Assembly: GCF_009720525.1 (NCBI RefSeq)
Contig: NZ_CP043930.1
Span: 7,762,001 to 7,826,000 of the forward strand
Reading direction: 5' to 3'
Source: Gimesia benthica
GTDB lineage: Bacteria; Planctomycetota; Planctomycetia; Planctomycetales; Planctomycetaceae
DNA length: 64,000 bases
Shown here piece after piece: positions 10,503 to 22,219 of the stretch; within the stretch, counting starts at the first letter, position 1, and the number at the start of each line of letters is the position of its first letter. The notes beneath the pieces are model-generated. The model was not told the DNA's origin and made no database searches. It saw only the letters and a list, made by a program, of their open reading frames with translations. The position numbers and the translations under genes are program-made.

Positions 10503-11204
10503 ATGCGATTTGATATTCTGACTTTGTTTCCCGAACTGTTTGACAGCTATCTTGAGCAGGGGTTGCTCAAGCGGGCGATTCAAAATCAACTGGTCGAGGT
10601 TCAGCGTTGGAATTTCAGGGACTGGGCAACAGACAAGCATGCCTCGGTAGATGATCGCCCTTACGGCGGTGGACCAGGGATGCTGATAGGCTGTGACACG
10701 GTCTATCAATGTGTAGAGCATGTTCAACAGGTGGTTCCGGAACCCGGTAAGCTGATCATGTTGACCCCTCAGGGGAAAACGCTGAATCAGAAACTGGCCC
10801 AGGAGTTATCCCAAGAACGTCAGCTCACCTTATTGTGTGGAAGATACGAGGGGTTCGACGAACGAATCCGCATTGGTCTGGAGCCAATGGAAATTTCGGC
10901 AGGCGACTTCATCACCAACGGAGGGGAAGTCCCGGCCATGTTGATTATCGAGACTGTGATCCGGCTCATACCCGGAGTACTCGGAGACGAGAGCAGTGCC
11001 AAGTATGATTCCTTTTCGGAATCGGGACTGCTCGAATATCCGCAGTACACACGGCCTCAAAACTTTCGTGGAATGGAAGTTCCGGAAGTATTATTAAGTG
11101 GAAATCATCAGGAGATTGCGCGCTGGCGGCATGAGCAGAGTCTGCAGCGAACTCGCGAGCGACGAAATGATCTTCTCACTGAGTCGGAATCAAATTCAAC
11201 CTGA
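10503..11204 (+). CDS. trmD: tRNA (guanosine(37)-N1)-methyltransferase
   Basis: A 233-residue SPOUT methyltransferase that makes m1G37 in tRNAs reading CNN codons. Motifs are [14 protein letters not shown] at the start, YGGGPGML near 56, [13 protein letters not shown] near 112 and the trefoil-knot SAM-binding segment [19 protein letters not shown] near 132. I chose ATG 10503; a GTG at 10494 would add three residues (MSI) and cannot be excluded. It follows rpsP directly; the rimM gene usually between them is absent. Confidence 0.96.
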   Translation: MRFDILTLFPELFDSYLEQGLLKRAIQNQLVEVQRWNFRDWATDKHASVDDRPYGGGPGMLIGCDTVYQCVEHVQQVVPEPGKLIMLTPQGKTLNQKLAQELSQERQLTLLCGRYEGFDERIRIGLEPMEISAGDFITNGGEVPAMLIIETVIRLIPGVLGDESSAKYDSFSESGLLEYPQYTRPQNFRGMEVPEVLLSGNHQEIARWRHEQSLQRTRERRNDLLTESESNST

Positions 11205-11277
11205 TTTTTTAACGTAAACAGCACGTTCCCAAGGGCTCTTTCAGAGTCAGTCAGGCGTGCCAAGAGGACTTGAAGTC

Positions 11278-11640
<363 letters not shown>

Positions 11641-11654
11641 TCGATCGAAACAGA

Positions 11655-11689
11655 AACAGCAGCACTGTCACTGCAGCAGTGCTGCTGTT
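11655..11689 (+). terminator. Long perfect hairpin after rplS
   Basis: Perfect 13-bp stem (11655-11667 with 11677-11689) and 9-base loop starting 15 bases past the rplS stop. No T-run follows, so it is either a factor-assisted terminator, an RNA-stability hairpin at the end of the ribosomal transcript, or a partial attenuator before the YraN-type gene. Confidence 0.5.
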
Positions 11690-11744
11690 AGACGTTCTGG
11701 TGCGCACTTACGATTGAGCCTGCCCCTTGTCGAAGAGGCTGCTT

Positions 11745-12143
11745 ATGGCTGGAAACTGGTTTGGCAGATTTCTAGGTGATCGGGGTGAGCGTGCCGCCGT
11801 CCGTTATCTGAAACAGCACCGTTATCAGATTCTTGCTCGCCAGTATCGCATTGAACTCGGCGAAATAGACATTATCGCCCTCGATCAGGAAACGGTCGTC
11901 TTTGTCGAAGTCAAAACCAGGAAATCAACCGCGAAAGGTCAGCCCTTCGAGTCCGTAACAGGACAGAAACAGAAACAACTGACCCGTCTGGCAGGCGTCT
12001 TTCTTAAAAAACATGGTCTGCTGAAGCATCCCGCACGGTTCGATGTGATCTCCATTCTCTGGCAGGCAGAACAGAAGCAGCCTGAAATTCAGCATTTTCA
12101 AAATGCCTTCCCTCCGGCGGGGGACTTCCAGTTCTTTATCTGA
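11745..12143 (+). CDS. YraN/UPF0102 family nuclease-like protein
   Basis: A 132-residue member of the UPF0102 (YraN) family of predicted restriction-endonuclease-fold proteins, commonly found next to rplS and rnhB. The motif LGDRGERAAVRYLKQHRYQI opens the fold. ELGEIDIIALDQETVVFVEVKTRK contains the E...D...E-x-K arrangement of the PD-(D/E)XK active site. ATG 11745 is preceded by AGAGG; an in-frame TTG at 11727 is less likely. rnhB, often between rplS and yraN, is missing here. Exact role is unknown. Confidence 0.85.
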   Translation: MAGNWFGRFLGDRGERAAVRYLKQHRYQILARQYRIELGEIDIIALDQETVVFVEVKTRKSTAKGQPFESVTGQKQKQLTRLAGVFLKKHGLLKHPARFDVISILWQAEQKQPEIQHFQNAFPPAGDFQFFI

Positions 12144-12226
12144 GTCACCTCGATTGTAAATCGGTGACAATCCTTCTAAAGTACGCGGAATGAATTACTA
12201 AATGTTCTTTCCTGAAGGAGTCGACT

Positions 12227-12670
12227 ATGTCCGCTGAGCAGAAAGCTGCTGAACTGGGGCTGAATTTTGAGCCTGTTGAACCTGGGTATCTCAATCTCTG
12301 TATTCGTACCGGTAACCTGTTGATGACTTCTGGTCATGTGAGTGATCAGAAAGGACGTCTGGGTGAAAACGTAAGCCTCGAAGAAGGGATTGCTGCGGCC
12401 CGCGATTGTGCCGTCAAGATTCTGCGGTCAGTTCGGGATGAGCACGGAACACTCGATGGGCTGCGGGTCATCAAGCTGCTGGGCTGCGTCAACTCGACTC
12501 CTGATTTTACCGATCAGCACCTGGTGATTAATGGTGCTTCTGATCTGTTCCACGAGCTCTACGGCAAGACCGGCGATGGTTATCACGCCCGCAGTGCACT
12601 CGGTTTTGCGGCTCTGCCTACAGGTGTGGCTGTTGAAGTAGAGGCGATTTTTGAAATTATCGATGCATAA
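12227..12670 (+). CDS. RidA/YjgF-family protein
   Basis: A 147-residue RidA-like protein (Rid proteins hydrolyse reactive enamine/imine intermediates, for instance from PLP-enzymes). It has the long YjgF-subgroup form with GNLLMTSGHVSDQKG near 35 and the C-terminal HARSALGFAALPTGVAVEVEA, which retains the Arg that binds the substrate carboxylate in active RidA. A clear GAAGGAG ribosome site lies about 6 bases before ATG. Monocistronic or at the end of the ribosomal-protein block. Confidence 0.88.
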   Translation: MSAEQKAAELGLNFEPVEPGYLNLCIRTGNLLMTSGHVSDQKGRLGENVSLEEGIAAARDCAVKILRSVRDEHGTLDGLRVIKLLGCVNSTPDFTDQHLVINGASDLFHELYGKTGDGYHARSALGFAALPTGVAVEVEAIFEIIDA

Positions 12671-12751
12671 TAGACGGCCTGGCTGCTGAAGTGTCAAACT
12701 CTGGCAGTCAGGTTGAAAGTACCATTCAGGGCGGCTTTTCTGTGAATTCGC

Positions 12752-12780
12752 TTGACAAATTTGTCTGGTCAGTGTGTAAT
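12752..12780 (+). promoter_or_regulatory. Strong sigma70-type promoter with palindromes over -35 and -10
   Basis: TTGACA (12752-12757), 17-base spacer, TGTAAT (12775-12780). A perfect 12-bp palindrome GACAAATTTGTC (12754-12765) overlaps the -35. GTGTA-A-TACAC (12774-12784) is a second dyad across the -10. This suggests a repressor-controlled promoter reading toward the ketosynthase-like gene (or a small gene at 12813). Confidence 0.6.
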
Positions 12781-12812
12781 ACACCTTGATTGGTATCTAC
12801 CAGAAACTAGGT

Positions 12813-12968
12813 ATGATTGAAGGGGACCTCAATTATATTATTAGTTCTGGCTGGATTTCACTCAAAACTGTGAAAAGGATTTCCAACCTGAAACGGGAGT
12901 TTTACCTCTCATTCCACCTTGCTTTTACAGCACCTTCCTTGAGTTCTGCGGGCGCAGTCCGGAATTAA
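12813..12968 (+). CDS. Possible small protein, 51 residues
   Basis: The first ATG after the strong promoter at 12752-12780 opens a 51-residue frame (MIEGDLNYIISSGWISLKTV...). It has a basic middle and a weakly hydrophobic stretch (YLSFHLAFTAPSL). No family is recognised and the ribosome site (ACTAGG) is weak. It may instead be untranslated leader of the downstream ketosynthase-like gene. Confidence 0.18.
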   Translation: MIEGDLNYIISSGWISLKTVKRISNLKREFYLSFHLAFTAPSLSSAGAVRN

Positions 12969-13149
12969 GTCTCACCTTTTTGCCAACTGGCCTGCTAACC
13001 GGTTATAGCGATATAACTTGTTAAATCTGACTACTTTAAGGGTTATTAAGCAGGGTTTGAGATCACTCTCAGATTTTGGGTTGCCTTTTTCCGATAATAT
13101 AAACAGGAGAAGGAACTCGAGATAAGCTGCAGTGGTAATTCTCCATTTG

Positions 13150-13170
13150 CTTGACACAGAATGTGTTAAG
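13150..13170. promoter_or_regulatory. Near-perfect 21-bp dyad upstream of the ketosynthase-like gene
   Basis: Arms CTTGACACA (13150-13158) and TGTGTTAAG (13162-13170) pair at 8 of 9 positions around GAA. The element contains a TTGACA hexamer and lies 95 bases upstream of the next start codon. It is a plausible operator. The remaining sequence between 12969 and 13264 shows no gene. Confidence 0.4.
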
Positions 13171-13264
13171 TCGAGAGTTACGTAGATCTTATAACTATAG
13201 GCTGAAACAGTTCGCAAAAAGGACTGGAACTGTTTCTCTGTAGGAAATTAAGGGTCAGGCTAAG

Positions 13265-14542
13265 ATGGCTGGGTCAAATCAAACGCGCGTGGTCATTTCC
13301 GGAATTGGAGTTGTATCTCCAATTGGTATCGGTATAGACAGTTTCTGGCGCAATATATGTTCAGGTGTTTCGGGGATTGATCGTCTACAATCAATTCCAA
13401 TCGAGAATCTTCCGTCCAAACTGGCTGCAGAAGTCAAAGACTTCAATCCGGACGAGCACCTCTACAACAAGAAATTCATCAAAGTCATGTCACGCGACAT
13501 CCAGCTTGGGGTGTCTGCTGCTTCCGATGCTGTGAAAAACGCAGGTATCAAACGGGGAACCGTTGATCCTGAGCGTTTTGGTGTCTCCTTTGGTGCTGGT
13601 CACATTCCGACGACTCCCGATGAACTGGTCGAAGCCGTCAACCGCTGTGCTGCCGATGATTCGTTCGAAGTCACCCGCTGGGGTGAAGACGTTCTGGGGC
13701 AGATCACTCCGCTGTGGATGCTGCGACAGCTCCCCAACATGCCAGCCTGCCATATTTCCATTGAGCATAACGCTCAGGGACCGAATAACACGATTACCAG
13801 CCAGGACTCTTCTGCCTTACTGGCTCTGGCTGAAGCGATGCGTTGGATCAAGCGTGGCGCAGTCGACTGCATGGTTGTCGGTGCTTGTACCTCCAACATC
13901 AATCCCGTCGATCTGTCCCGGAAGAATCTCATCGATCTGCTGTCACGCGATGAAGATCCCAAACGTGCCTGTCGTCCATTCGATCGTGATCGCAATGGTA
14001 CGATTCTCGGTGAAGGTGCTGCAGCTTTCGTGGTCGAAAACTATGATCATGCCGTTCGCCGCGGTGCTGAAATCTATGCGGAAGTAATCGGACTCGGTGC
14101 CGGCTGTGATGGCAGTTCAGACGAGCAGAACGATACCGGCCTGATGCGGGCTGTTGAATCGGCTGTGCGTCAGGCAGGAATCAGACCTTCCGAACTGGGG
14201 CACATCAATGCCCACGGTAAGAGCACGAAGATCGACGATCAGGTCGAAGCACGTGCCTACCACCGACTGTTCGGCGATGATGCGGTTAAGATCCCGATTA
14301 CAGCACTGAAGAGCTACTTCGGTCACTTCGATGCCGGCTCTGGAGCTGTTGAACTCGCAGCCAGTATTCTGTCGCTGCGGCATGGTGCAACTCCAGCCAC
14401 GTTGAACTACGAAACGCCGGATCCATTGTGTAACCTGGATATCGTGCACGGTGAAGTTCGGCCGCTCATTACACCAACGACGATGTCGGTCAGCCGAACC
14501 TCCTTTGGGCAGAGTGCTGCCGCGATTCTGCGGGCCATCTAA
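13265..14542 (+). CDS. Ketosynthase-fold protein (FabF-like) with Asp replacing the catalytic Cys
   Basis: A 425-residue thiolase-fold beta-ketoacyl-ACP synthase homolog, the usual FabF length. Both catalytic histidines are present: NAHGKST (His317) and KSYFGHFDAGSG (His354, Lys349). The nucleophile region aligned to FabF (GP-x4-T-x-C-x-S) reads GPNNTITSQDSSA here, putting Asp181 where the acyl-accepting Cys belongs. Without Cys it should not condense by the standard route. It may be a decarboxylase or chain-length-factor-like partner (those carry Gln), or an altered activity. An aldehyde dehydrogenase gene follows 187 bases on. Family assignment is firm; activity is inference. Confidence 0.85.
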   Translation: MAGSNQTRVVISGIGVVSPIGIGIDSFWRNICSGVSGIDRLQSIPIENLPSKLAAEVKDFNPDEHLYNKKFIKVMSRDIQLGVSAASDAVKNAGIKRGTVDPERFGVSFGAGHIPTTPDELVEAVNRCAADDSFEVTRWGEDVLGQITPLWMLRQLPNMPACHISIEHNAQGPNNTITSQDSSALLALAEAMRWIKRGAVDCMVVGACTSNINPVDLSRKNLIDLLSRDEDPKRACRPFDRDRNGTILGEGAAAFVVENYDHAVRRGAEIYAEVIGLGAGCDGSSDEQNDTGLMRAVESAVRQAGIRPSELGHINAHGKSTKIDDQVEARAYHRLFGDDAVKIPITALKSYFGHFDAGSGAVELAASILSLRHGATPATLNYETPDPLCNLDIVHGEVRPLITPTTMSVSRTSFGQSAAAILRAI

Positions 14543-14729
14543 GCCAGTCGCTTCTGCTAAGAATAACTCTCACTGCGTGAATTCTGCGCGCAGTCACACA
14601 TCCCTCTTGAGAAGCAGAGCAAAAAACATCAGAATGGAAGGGTAGAGCAGACCTGTCTTTAGTGTCTGTTGATGAACAACCTTTGTTCCTGATCCAATTA
14701 CGCTCGCTAGAACCTCAGGAGATCACGTC

Positions 14730-16208
14730 ATGGCCACAGACGCTTTAGATACCGTAGCAGCTACTCCCCAGATTCGCAGAACTCAGTTACTGATCGATGG
14801 TGAATGGCGCGATGCGGTCAGCGGGAAAACTTTTGCGACAGTCAATCCGGCTACAGAAGAAATCATCGCAGAAGTAGCGGAAGGGGATGCAGCTGACATC
14901 GATCTGGCCGTTAAAGCTGCCAGGGCTGCTTTTGAAACAGGACCCTGGTCGAAGATGGATGCCCGGGATCGAGGGCGGCTGATGTACCGTCTGGCCGACC
15001 TGATTGAAGAAAACATTGAAGAGCTGTCTGCACTGGAGTCTCTGGATAACGGCAAACCGATTCGAGACAGTCGTGCTGCAGACCTGCCTCTGGTAATTGA
15101 CTGCCTGCGGTACTATGCCGGCTGGGCAGACAAGATCGAAGGCGCGACCATTCCAATTCGCGGCAACCATTTCTGTTATACGCGACGGGAACCCATTGGT
15201 GTCGCCGGTCAGATCATTCCCTGGAACTTTCCCTTGCTGATGGTTGCCTGGAAATGGGCACCTGCACTGGCGGCCGGTTGCACAATCGTCATGAAACCGG
15301 CAGAACAGACGCCGCTTTCCTGTCTGCGTCTGGCGGAACTGGCGATGGAAGCCGGCTATCCACCCGGGGTCATCAACGTGGTACCTGGTTACGGTCCCAC
15401 CGCAGGTGCCGCATTAGTCAAGCATCCAGATGTTGATAAGATTGCCTTCACGGGGGAAGATGCGACCGCCAAAATCATCATGGCTGATGCCGCCCAGACC
15501 CTCAAGCGCCTGACATTTGAACTGGGCGGGAAAAGTCCGAATGTCGTTTTCGCCGACAGCGATCTGGACGCTGCTGTAGCAGGTGCTGAGTTCGGGCTGT
15601 TCTTTAACCAGGGGCAGTGCTGTTGTGCCGGCAGTCGATTGTTCGTTGAAGAAGCCGTTCATGAAGAATTCGTGGCCAAGATTGTCGAGAGAGCTTCGGC
15701 CCGTAAGCTGGGAGATCCTCTCAATCCCGAAACCACTCAAGGCCCACAGGTCGATCAGGCACAGATGGAGAAGATTCTGAGCTACATCCAGAAAGGGACT
15801 GAGGCCGGGGCAAAATGCGTAACCGGTGGATCCCGTTTTGGTGAGAAAGGTTACTTCGTAGAGCCGACGGTCTTCGATCAGGTGACCGATGATATGCCGA
15901 TCGCCACCGATGAAATTTTTGGACCGGTAATGAGCATTCTTCCGTTCAAAAACCTGGATGAAGTCATCACGCGTGCCAACAATACCCAGTTTGGGCTGGC
16001 GGCAGCGGTCTGGACCAGTGACGTGAAAAAAGCACACCTCATGGCGCAGAGTATCAAGGCCGGAACCGTCTGGGTGAACTGTTATGATGTGTTTGATGCC
16101 GCCGCTCCCTTTGGTGGATTCAAACGGAGTGGCATCGGGCGTGAGTTGGGGGCGGCCGGGCTTGCCAACTATACAGAATTGAAGACGGTGACCATGAATC
16201 TGGACTGA
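14730..16208 (+). CDS. NAD(P)-dependent aldehyde dehydrogenase
   Basis: A 492-residue ALDH-superfamily enzyme that oxidises an aldehyde to the acid. Motifs are [12 protein letters not shown] (about 168), the general-base segment [12 protein letters not shown] (about 264) and the nucleophile loop [13 protein letters not shown], where the middle Cys (298) matches the catalytic Cys302 of ALDH2. [12 protein letters not shown] near 392 binds cofactor ribose. FTGEDATAK near 240 departs slightly from the usual FTGS/T. ATG preceded by CAGGAG. Substrate is unknown; the closest resemblance is to broad-range ALDH1/2-type enzymes. Confidence 0.9.
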   Translation: MATDALDTVAATPQIRRTQLLIDGEWRDAVSGKTFATVNPATEEIIAEVAEGDAADIDLAVKAARAAFETGPWSKMDARDRGRLMYRLADLIEENIEELSALESLDNGKPIRDSRAADLPLVIDCLRYYAGWADKIEGATIPIRGNHFCYTRREPIGVAGQIIPWNFPLLMVAWKWAPALAAGCTIVMKPAEQTPLSCLRLAELAMEAGYPPGVINVVPGYGPTAGAALVKHPDVDKIAFTGEDATAKIIMADAAQTLKRLTFELGGKSPNVVFADSDLDAAVAGAEFGLFFNQGQCCCAGSRLFVEEAVHEEFVAKIVERASARKLGDPLNPETTQGPQVDQAQMEKILSYIQKGTEAGAKCVTGGSRFGEKGYFVEPTVFDQVTDDMPIATDEIFGPVMSILPFKNLDEVITRANNTQFGLAAAVWTSDVKKAHLMAQSIKAGTVWVNCYDVFDAAAPFGGFKRSGIGRELGAAGLANYTELKTVTMNLD

Positions 16209-16399
16209 TCGTCTCACCAGGCCCAGACGCCTTCTCGATGAATAAGGGGTGAAATAGCGTTAGCTCGAACTTGATATCTGATAATAGTTTACTATCATTT
16301 TTTTAAGGCCGGAGAGCCGGGTTCAGGATCGACCGCTCACCCTAATCTGCTATAATCGGCCCGTAATCAATTTCATCACCTCTAGAACAGGACGTTCGA

Positions 16400-18106
16400 A
16401 TGGGCTCATGGCATATCATCTTTACTCTGGGAATCTTTCTAGCAGCTGGTTTGCTGGCAGGTACCCTGGGGGAGCTCTTTCGCCTGCCCAAGGTGACCGC
16501 CTATCTGTTGATCGGAGTGATCCTGGGGCCAGCGATTCTGGATTTGATTCCCCATGAACACCTGGAAGAGCTCAAGCCGCTGACGGACCTGGCTATGGCA
16601 CTGGTTCTGTTCGGGCTGGGGAATCACTTTACTCTCTCCCGTCTGCGTCGCCTGTTTAAACGAGTCTTGCCACTTTCGATCGGAGAGGTCCTCGGTACAT
16701 TTTTCATTGTATTCGTGGGGTTGCTGCTGGTAGGGGAATCTCCGGGAGCGGCGATTCTGCTCGGGGCGCTCGCGATTGCTACTGCACCGGCGACGACGAT
16801 TCTCGTACTGAAGGAAATGCAGTCAGAGGGGCCAATTTCAGAATACACCGGGATCCTGGTGGCCCTCAACAACCTGATTTCCATCATCGCTTTCGAAGTG
16901 ATCTTTGTGGCTGTCTTCTTTCTGCAGGGAGACAGTGCACATGCCTCTGTACTGCCCCAACTGGGACACCTACTACTCGATATTTTCGGGTCCGTATTCA
17001 TCGGCGTCTTCGGCGGTCTGATGATCAGCTACGGCAGCTCCATCATCAAAGGCAGCCGTCGTCTGATCATGTTTGTCGGTCTGATTGCACTGGCTCTCGG
17101 CTTATGTCGCACAACAGGCGTGCCCTATATGCTGACGTTTCTGGCGATGGGTTTCACAGTCGCGAACTCGCTGGCTGAAGAGGATGTCCCGAAGGTCGAA
17201 GCCGAACTATACCCGCTGACCGGTTTCCTCTGTGTGCTGTTTTTTATCATTCACGGAGCGGAACTCAAACCACAGCAGTTTATTGAAGCCGGTTTGATTG
17301 GGGGCAGCTACATCGTGCTGCGTCTGGTCGGTAAATACATCGGTATTTTCATACCGGCCCGGATGCGGGGAGAAGAACCCGAAGTCTCACTCTGGCTGGG
17401 AACAGCCCTGTTTGCCCAGGCGGGAGCTGCGATCGCGCTTTCAGCAATCGCCGTCAGCCGGGATCCCGTGTTGGGCGGTCACCTGCAGACCATCATTCTG
17501 GGATCGGTGGTCTTCTTCGAAATTGTCGGTCCCATCATGATTCGCCAGTCAGTCTTGCGGGCAGGGGAAGTCCCGTTGATCCATGCGATTCATCATACCG
17601 CCGGCGATCCGATCAGCGAATTCCAATCGATGATCCGCCGTTTCCTGGTCTCTTTCGGTCTGTTGTCCGAAATCGATCAACCTCCCGATCAGATTCTGGT
17701 CGAACAGCTATATCGTAAGAACGTCAAGGGCATTGCCCAGACGGCGACGTTCAACGAAGTGATTTCGTTTATCGAACACAGCCACGACAATACATTCCCC
17801 GTGATTGGTCCAAATGAAGAGGTCGTGGGCGTCATTCGCTATCAGGATCTGAGTAATACCCTGTTTGACCCCAAGATTGGTTCCCTGGTCCGCGCGGCTG
17901 ACCTGGCGAATAATCTGGAAACCGTTGTTTATCCCGACGATTCCCTGGCACGGGTCTGGAGCAAATTTCGCGAAGGTTCCTACGATTGTCTGCCGGTTGT
18001 TTCACGCGAACAGCCGCATCGCATGCTGGGGGTCATCAGACGCTGGGAAATTCTGAAATACTACATCAAGGGGCACCGGTCGGCCCAGAATCAGGATGGT
18101 AAATAG
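16400..18106 (+). CDS. CPA2-type cation/proton antiporter with C-terminal CBS-like domains
   Basis: A 568-residue membrane protein. About 12 hydrophobic segments fill residues 1-385, with CPA2/Kef family signatures such as LPKVTAYLLIGVILGPAILD and LALGLCRTTGVPYMLTFLAMGF. After about residue 400 the chain is soluble and contains two CBS-like repeats (about 430-495 and 500-560: TFPVIGPNEEVVGVIRYQDL and DCLPVV...MLGVIRRWEIL), likely an adenine-nucleotide-sensing regulatory tail. Expected role is Na+ or K+/H+ exchange at the inner membrane. No KTN/RCK domain is seen. Monocistronic. Confidence 0.85.
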   Translation: MGSWHIIFTLGIFLAAGLLAGTLGELFRLPKVTAYLLIGVILGPAILDLIPHEHLEELKPLTDLAMALVLFGLGNHFTLSRLRRLFKRVLPLSIGEVLGTFFIVFVGLLLVGESPGAAILLGALAIATAPATTILVLKEMQSEGPISEYTGILVALNNLISIIAFEVIFVAVFFLQGDSAHASVLPQLGHLLLDIFGSVFIGVFGGLMISYGSSIIKGSRRLIMFVGLIALALGLCRTTGVPYMLTFLAMGFTVANSLAEEDVPKVEAELYPLTGFLCVLFFIIHGAELKPQQFIEAGLIGGSYIVLRLVGKYIGIFIPARMRGEEPEVSLWLGTALFAQAGAAIALSAIAVSRDPVLGGHLQTIILGSVVFFEIVGPIMIRQSVLRAGEVPLIHAIHHTAGDPISEFQSMIRRFLVSFGLLSEIDQPPDQILVEQLYRKNVKGIAQTATFNEVISFIEHSHDNTFPVIGPNEEVVGVIRYQDLSNTLFDPKIGSLVRAADLANNLETVVYPDDSLARVWSKFREGSYDCLPVVSREQPHRMLGVIRRWEILKYYIKGHRSAQNQDGK

Positions 18107-18232
18107 ATCGCATTCATCAGGCTGTCGTTCAACCGTTGCGATTTGGGGGAAAACCACTAAACTTGCAGATACTGGCGGAAGAACCAGTCATTTTTTACTA
18201 CCATCAAAGTATTTACATAGAGGATTCGTGAC

Positions 18233-19216
18233 GTGAGTCGAGTTGCCCTGATCACTGGAATTAATGGCCAGGATGGATATTACCTTTCCCGGTTCCTGGA
18301 AAGTAAAGACTATGAAGTCCATGGGATCACATCCTGCAGTAAGCCAGGGATCGGAGAACCCCCTCATAACTGCTATTATTGTGATTTCGCAGAAGGCTCG
18401 AATCTGAATGAAATTCTGGATCGGGTCAAGCCCGACGAAGTCTATCACCTGGCCGCCCAGAGTCACGTCCGCCTCTCGTTTGACATTCCGGTTTACACCG
18501 CGGAAGTCACAGGTGTCGGCACTCTGCGTCTGCTGGATGCGATCCGGTATTATGAGCAGCAGAGTGGCAAGCAGGTCCGTTTCTACCAGGCATCTTCCAG
18601 CGAGATGTTTGGTAAGGTCGTTGAGACTCCTCAGAGCGAGACCACGCCGTTCCATCCCCGCAGCCCGTACGCCTGTGCCAAGGTCTTTTCCTACTGGTTG
18701 ACGATTAACTATCGTGAATCTTACAACATGTTTGCCTGTAACGGCATCCTGTTTAATCACGAATCGCCGCGACGGGGGGAAGCCTTTGTGACCCGCAAGA
18801 TTACCAAGGCCATCGCACGTATCAAACTCGGGATGCAGGACAAACTTTATCTGGGAAATATCGACGCGAAGCGGGACTGGGGTTTCGCCGGCGATTATGT
18901 CGAAGCGATGTGGCTGATTCTCCAGCAGGAGAAACCGGATGACTTTGTGATCGGAACCGGCGAAACGCATTCGGTTCGTGAATTTCTGGAAGCCGCCTTC
19001 GGTTCTGTCGGACTCGACTGGCGAAAATATGTTGAAATCGATCCGCAGTTTTATCGACCTGCAGAAGTCGAACTGCTTTGTGCGGACCCCACCAAAGCCC
19101 GTGAAAAGCTCAAATGGGAACCTAAAGTCACCTTTGAAGAACTCGCACGCCTGATGGTCGAAGCCGACCTCAAACAGGCGGAACAGGAAAAACTGCTCAA
19201 AGAGTCTGATTCCTGA
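18233..19216 (+). CDS. gmd: GDP-mannose 4,6-dehydratase
   Basis: A 327-residue extended short-chain dehydrogenase. The NADP site [14 protein letters not shown] follows the Gmd form (G-x-x-GQDG-x-YL). SSSEMFGKV near 120 gives the catalytic Ser and Glu, and Y146-x3-K150 (YACAK) completes the active site. [17 protein letters not shown] near 176 is typical of Gmd and binds the nucleotide sugar. It would convert GDP-mannose to GDP-4-keto-6-deoxymannose for fucose, rhamnose or perosamine. Slightly shorter than E. coli Gmd (373). Start is GTG. No partner fcl/rmd gene is in the window. Confidence 0.88.
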   Translation: MSRVALITGINGQDGYYLSRFLESKDYEVHGITSCSKPGIGEPPHNCYYCDFAEGSNLNEILDRVKPDEVYHLAAQSHVRLSFDIPVYTAEVTGVGTLRLLDAIRYYEQQSGKQVRFYQASSSEMFGKVVETPQSETTPFHPRSPYACAKVFSYWLTINYRESYNMFACNGILFNHESPRRGEAFVTRKITKAIARIKLGMQDKLYLGNIDAKRDWGFAGDYVEAMWLILQQEKPDDFVIGTGETHSVREFLEAAFGSVGLDWRKYVEIDPQFYRPAEVELLCADPTKAREKLKWEPKVTFEELARLMVEADLKQAEQEKLLKESDS

Positions 19217-19236
19217 CCTGCCTGCGCTTCCACTGA

Positions 19237-21264
<2,028 letters not shown>

Positions 21265-21268
21265 GGTG

Positions 21269-22195
21269 TCAGACTGAAGGAATGACGGTCTGCGTCAGAT
21301 TCATCTGAGACAATCGATCCAGTCGTTGCGTTAGATTGAATTCATCAGCATACAGTGACTCCAGATCCCAGAGATCCATCAGCACCCGCCCCTGACGTAA
21401 TTGCAGGCATTGTTCCAGCACACTTTCAACGGAAGAAAGTTGGGGAATAGAAAACTCACCTGTGGACTGCAGACGTTCAAGCATGCCGTTCCCCGGTCGA
21501 GTGGGAATGATGGCACAACAACTGACGCCGAGTGAAAATGCATATTCGACGGAGCGAATCGCCCATTCACTACCCTCCGCCTCATTCAGAAACGGAGGTT
21601 TCAGCAGAATGAACGCGCGGACTTCAATAGCGTGCTCTCTCAGGAAAGAAACAGCCCGGGCAAAGTCGTCTAAGGTCATGCGTTTGTTGAGAGCCGGCAG
21701 TACTTCGGGATGAATCGTCTCCAGTCCCAGCGCGATTTCCAGTTGACCGGGGATCTGTTGTTGGAACTCCGGGCAGGCCTGATTGCAGAGCAGGGGATGA
21801 TTCTCGAGGATTACACGTTCAAAAGGCTGGATCAGTTCCGCGATTTCAGGCAGGTCCTCGGGGGGAATCGCTTTGGCGTCGAAGAAATTACCACTGTTGT
21901 AAAGCTTGATCTGGGTGGCAGGGGGCAGCTGTTTCAGGGCGTAGCGGATCTGCTCAGGAATGGCGCCCGGGGAAACGCGATTATCGGTCGTGTTCTTCCA
22001 GAGGTCGCACATCAGGCAGCGAAAAGGGCATTCACGGTTCGTCAGGAAGATCGTCGAAATCTCTACCGGATGGCCTGCGGCGGACGCCTCTCGTTCATTC
22101 AGAAATGCATAAGGTTGGGACTGCGAGACTTCGTTTTTCGGACCCCGGGCCTGCAGGATCTCCTGATCGTGAAATTGTCGAACAGGCAAACTCAT
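21269..22195 (-). CDS. Radical SAM protein of unknown substrate
   Basis: A 308-residue radical SAM enzyme. The cluster motif CPFRCLMC places Cys56, Cys60 and Cys63 in the canonical C-x3-C-x2-C spacing, followed by DLWKNTT. No second cysteine cluster or SPASM domain is evident after the barrel. The text KLYNSGNFFD and LENHPLLC suggests a relative of uncharacterised rSAM families (Elp3/TIGR01210-like). It lies 24 bases downstream of the asparagine-synthetase-like gene on the same strand and is probably co-translated. Reaction unknown. Confidence 0.8.
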   Translation of the reverse strand: MSLPVRQFHDQEILQARGPKNEVSQSQPYAFLNEREASAAGHPVEISTIFLTNRECPFRCLMCDLWKNTTDNRVSPGAIPEQIRYALKQLPPATQIKLYNSGNFFDAKAIPPEDLPEIAELIQPFERVILENHPLLCNQACPEFQQQIPGQLEIALGLETIHPEVLPALNKRMTLDDFARAVSFLREHAIEVRAFILLKPPFLNEAEGSEWAIRSVEYAFSLGVSCCAIIPTRPGNGMLERLQSTGEFSIPQLSSVESVLEQCLQLRQGRVLMDLWDLESLYADEFNLTQRLDRLSQMNLTQTVIPSV

Positions 22196-22219
22196 GATAT
22201 GTGGCGGCTATCCTCAGAA

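Noticed and set aside
12972-13217. 81-residue minus-strand open frame upstream of the ketosynthase-like gene
   Set aside because: No ribosome site or motif, and it overlaps the dyad/promoter region reading the other way.
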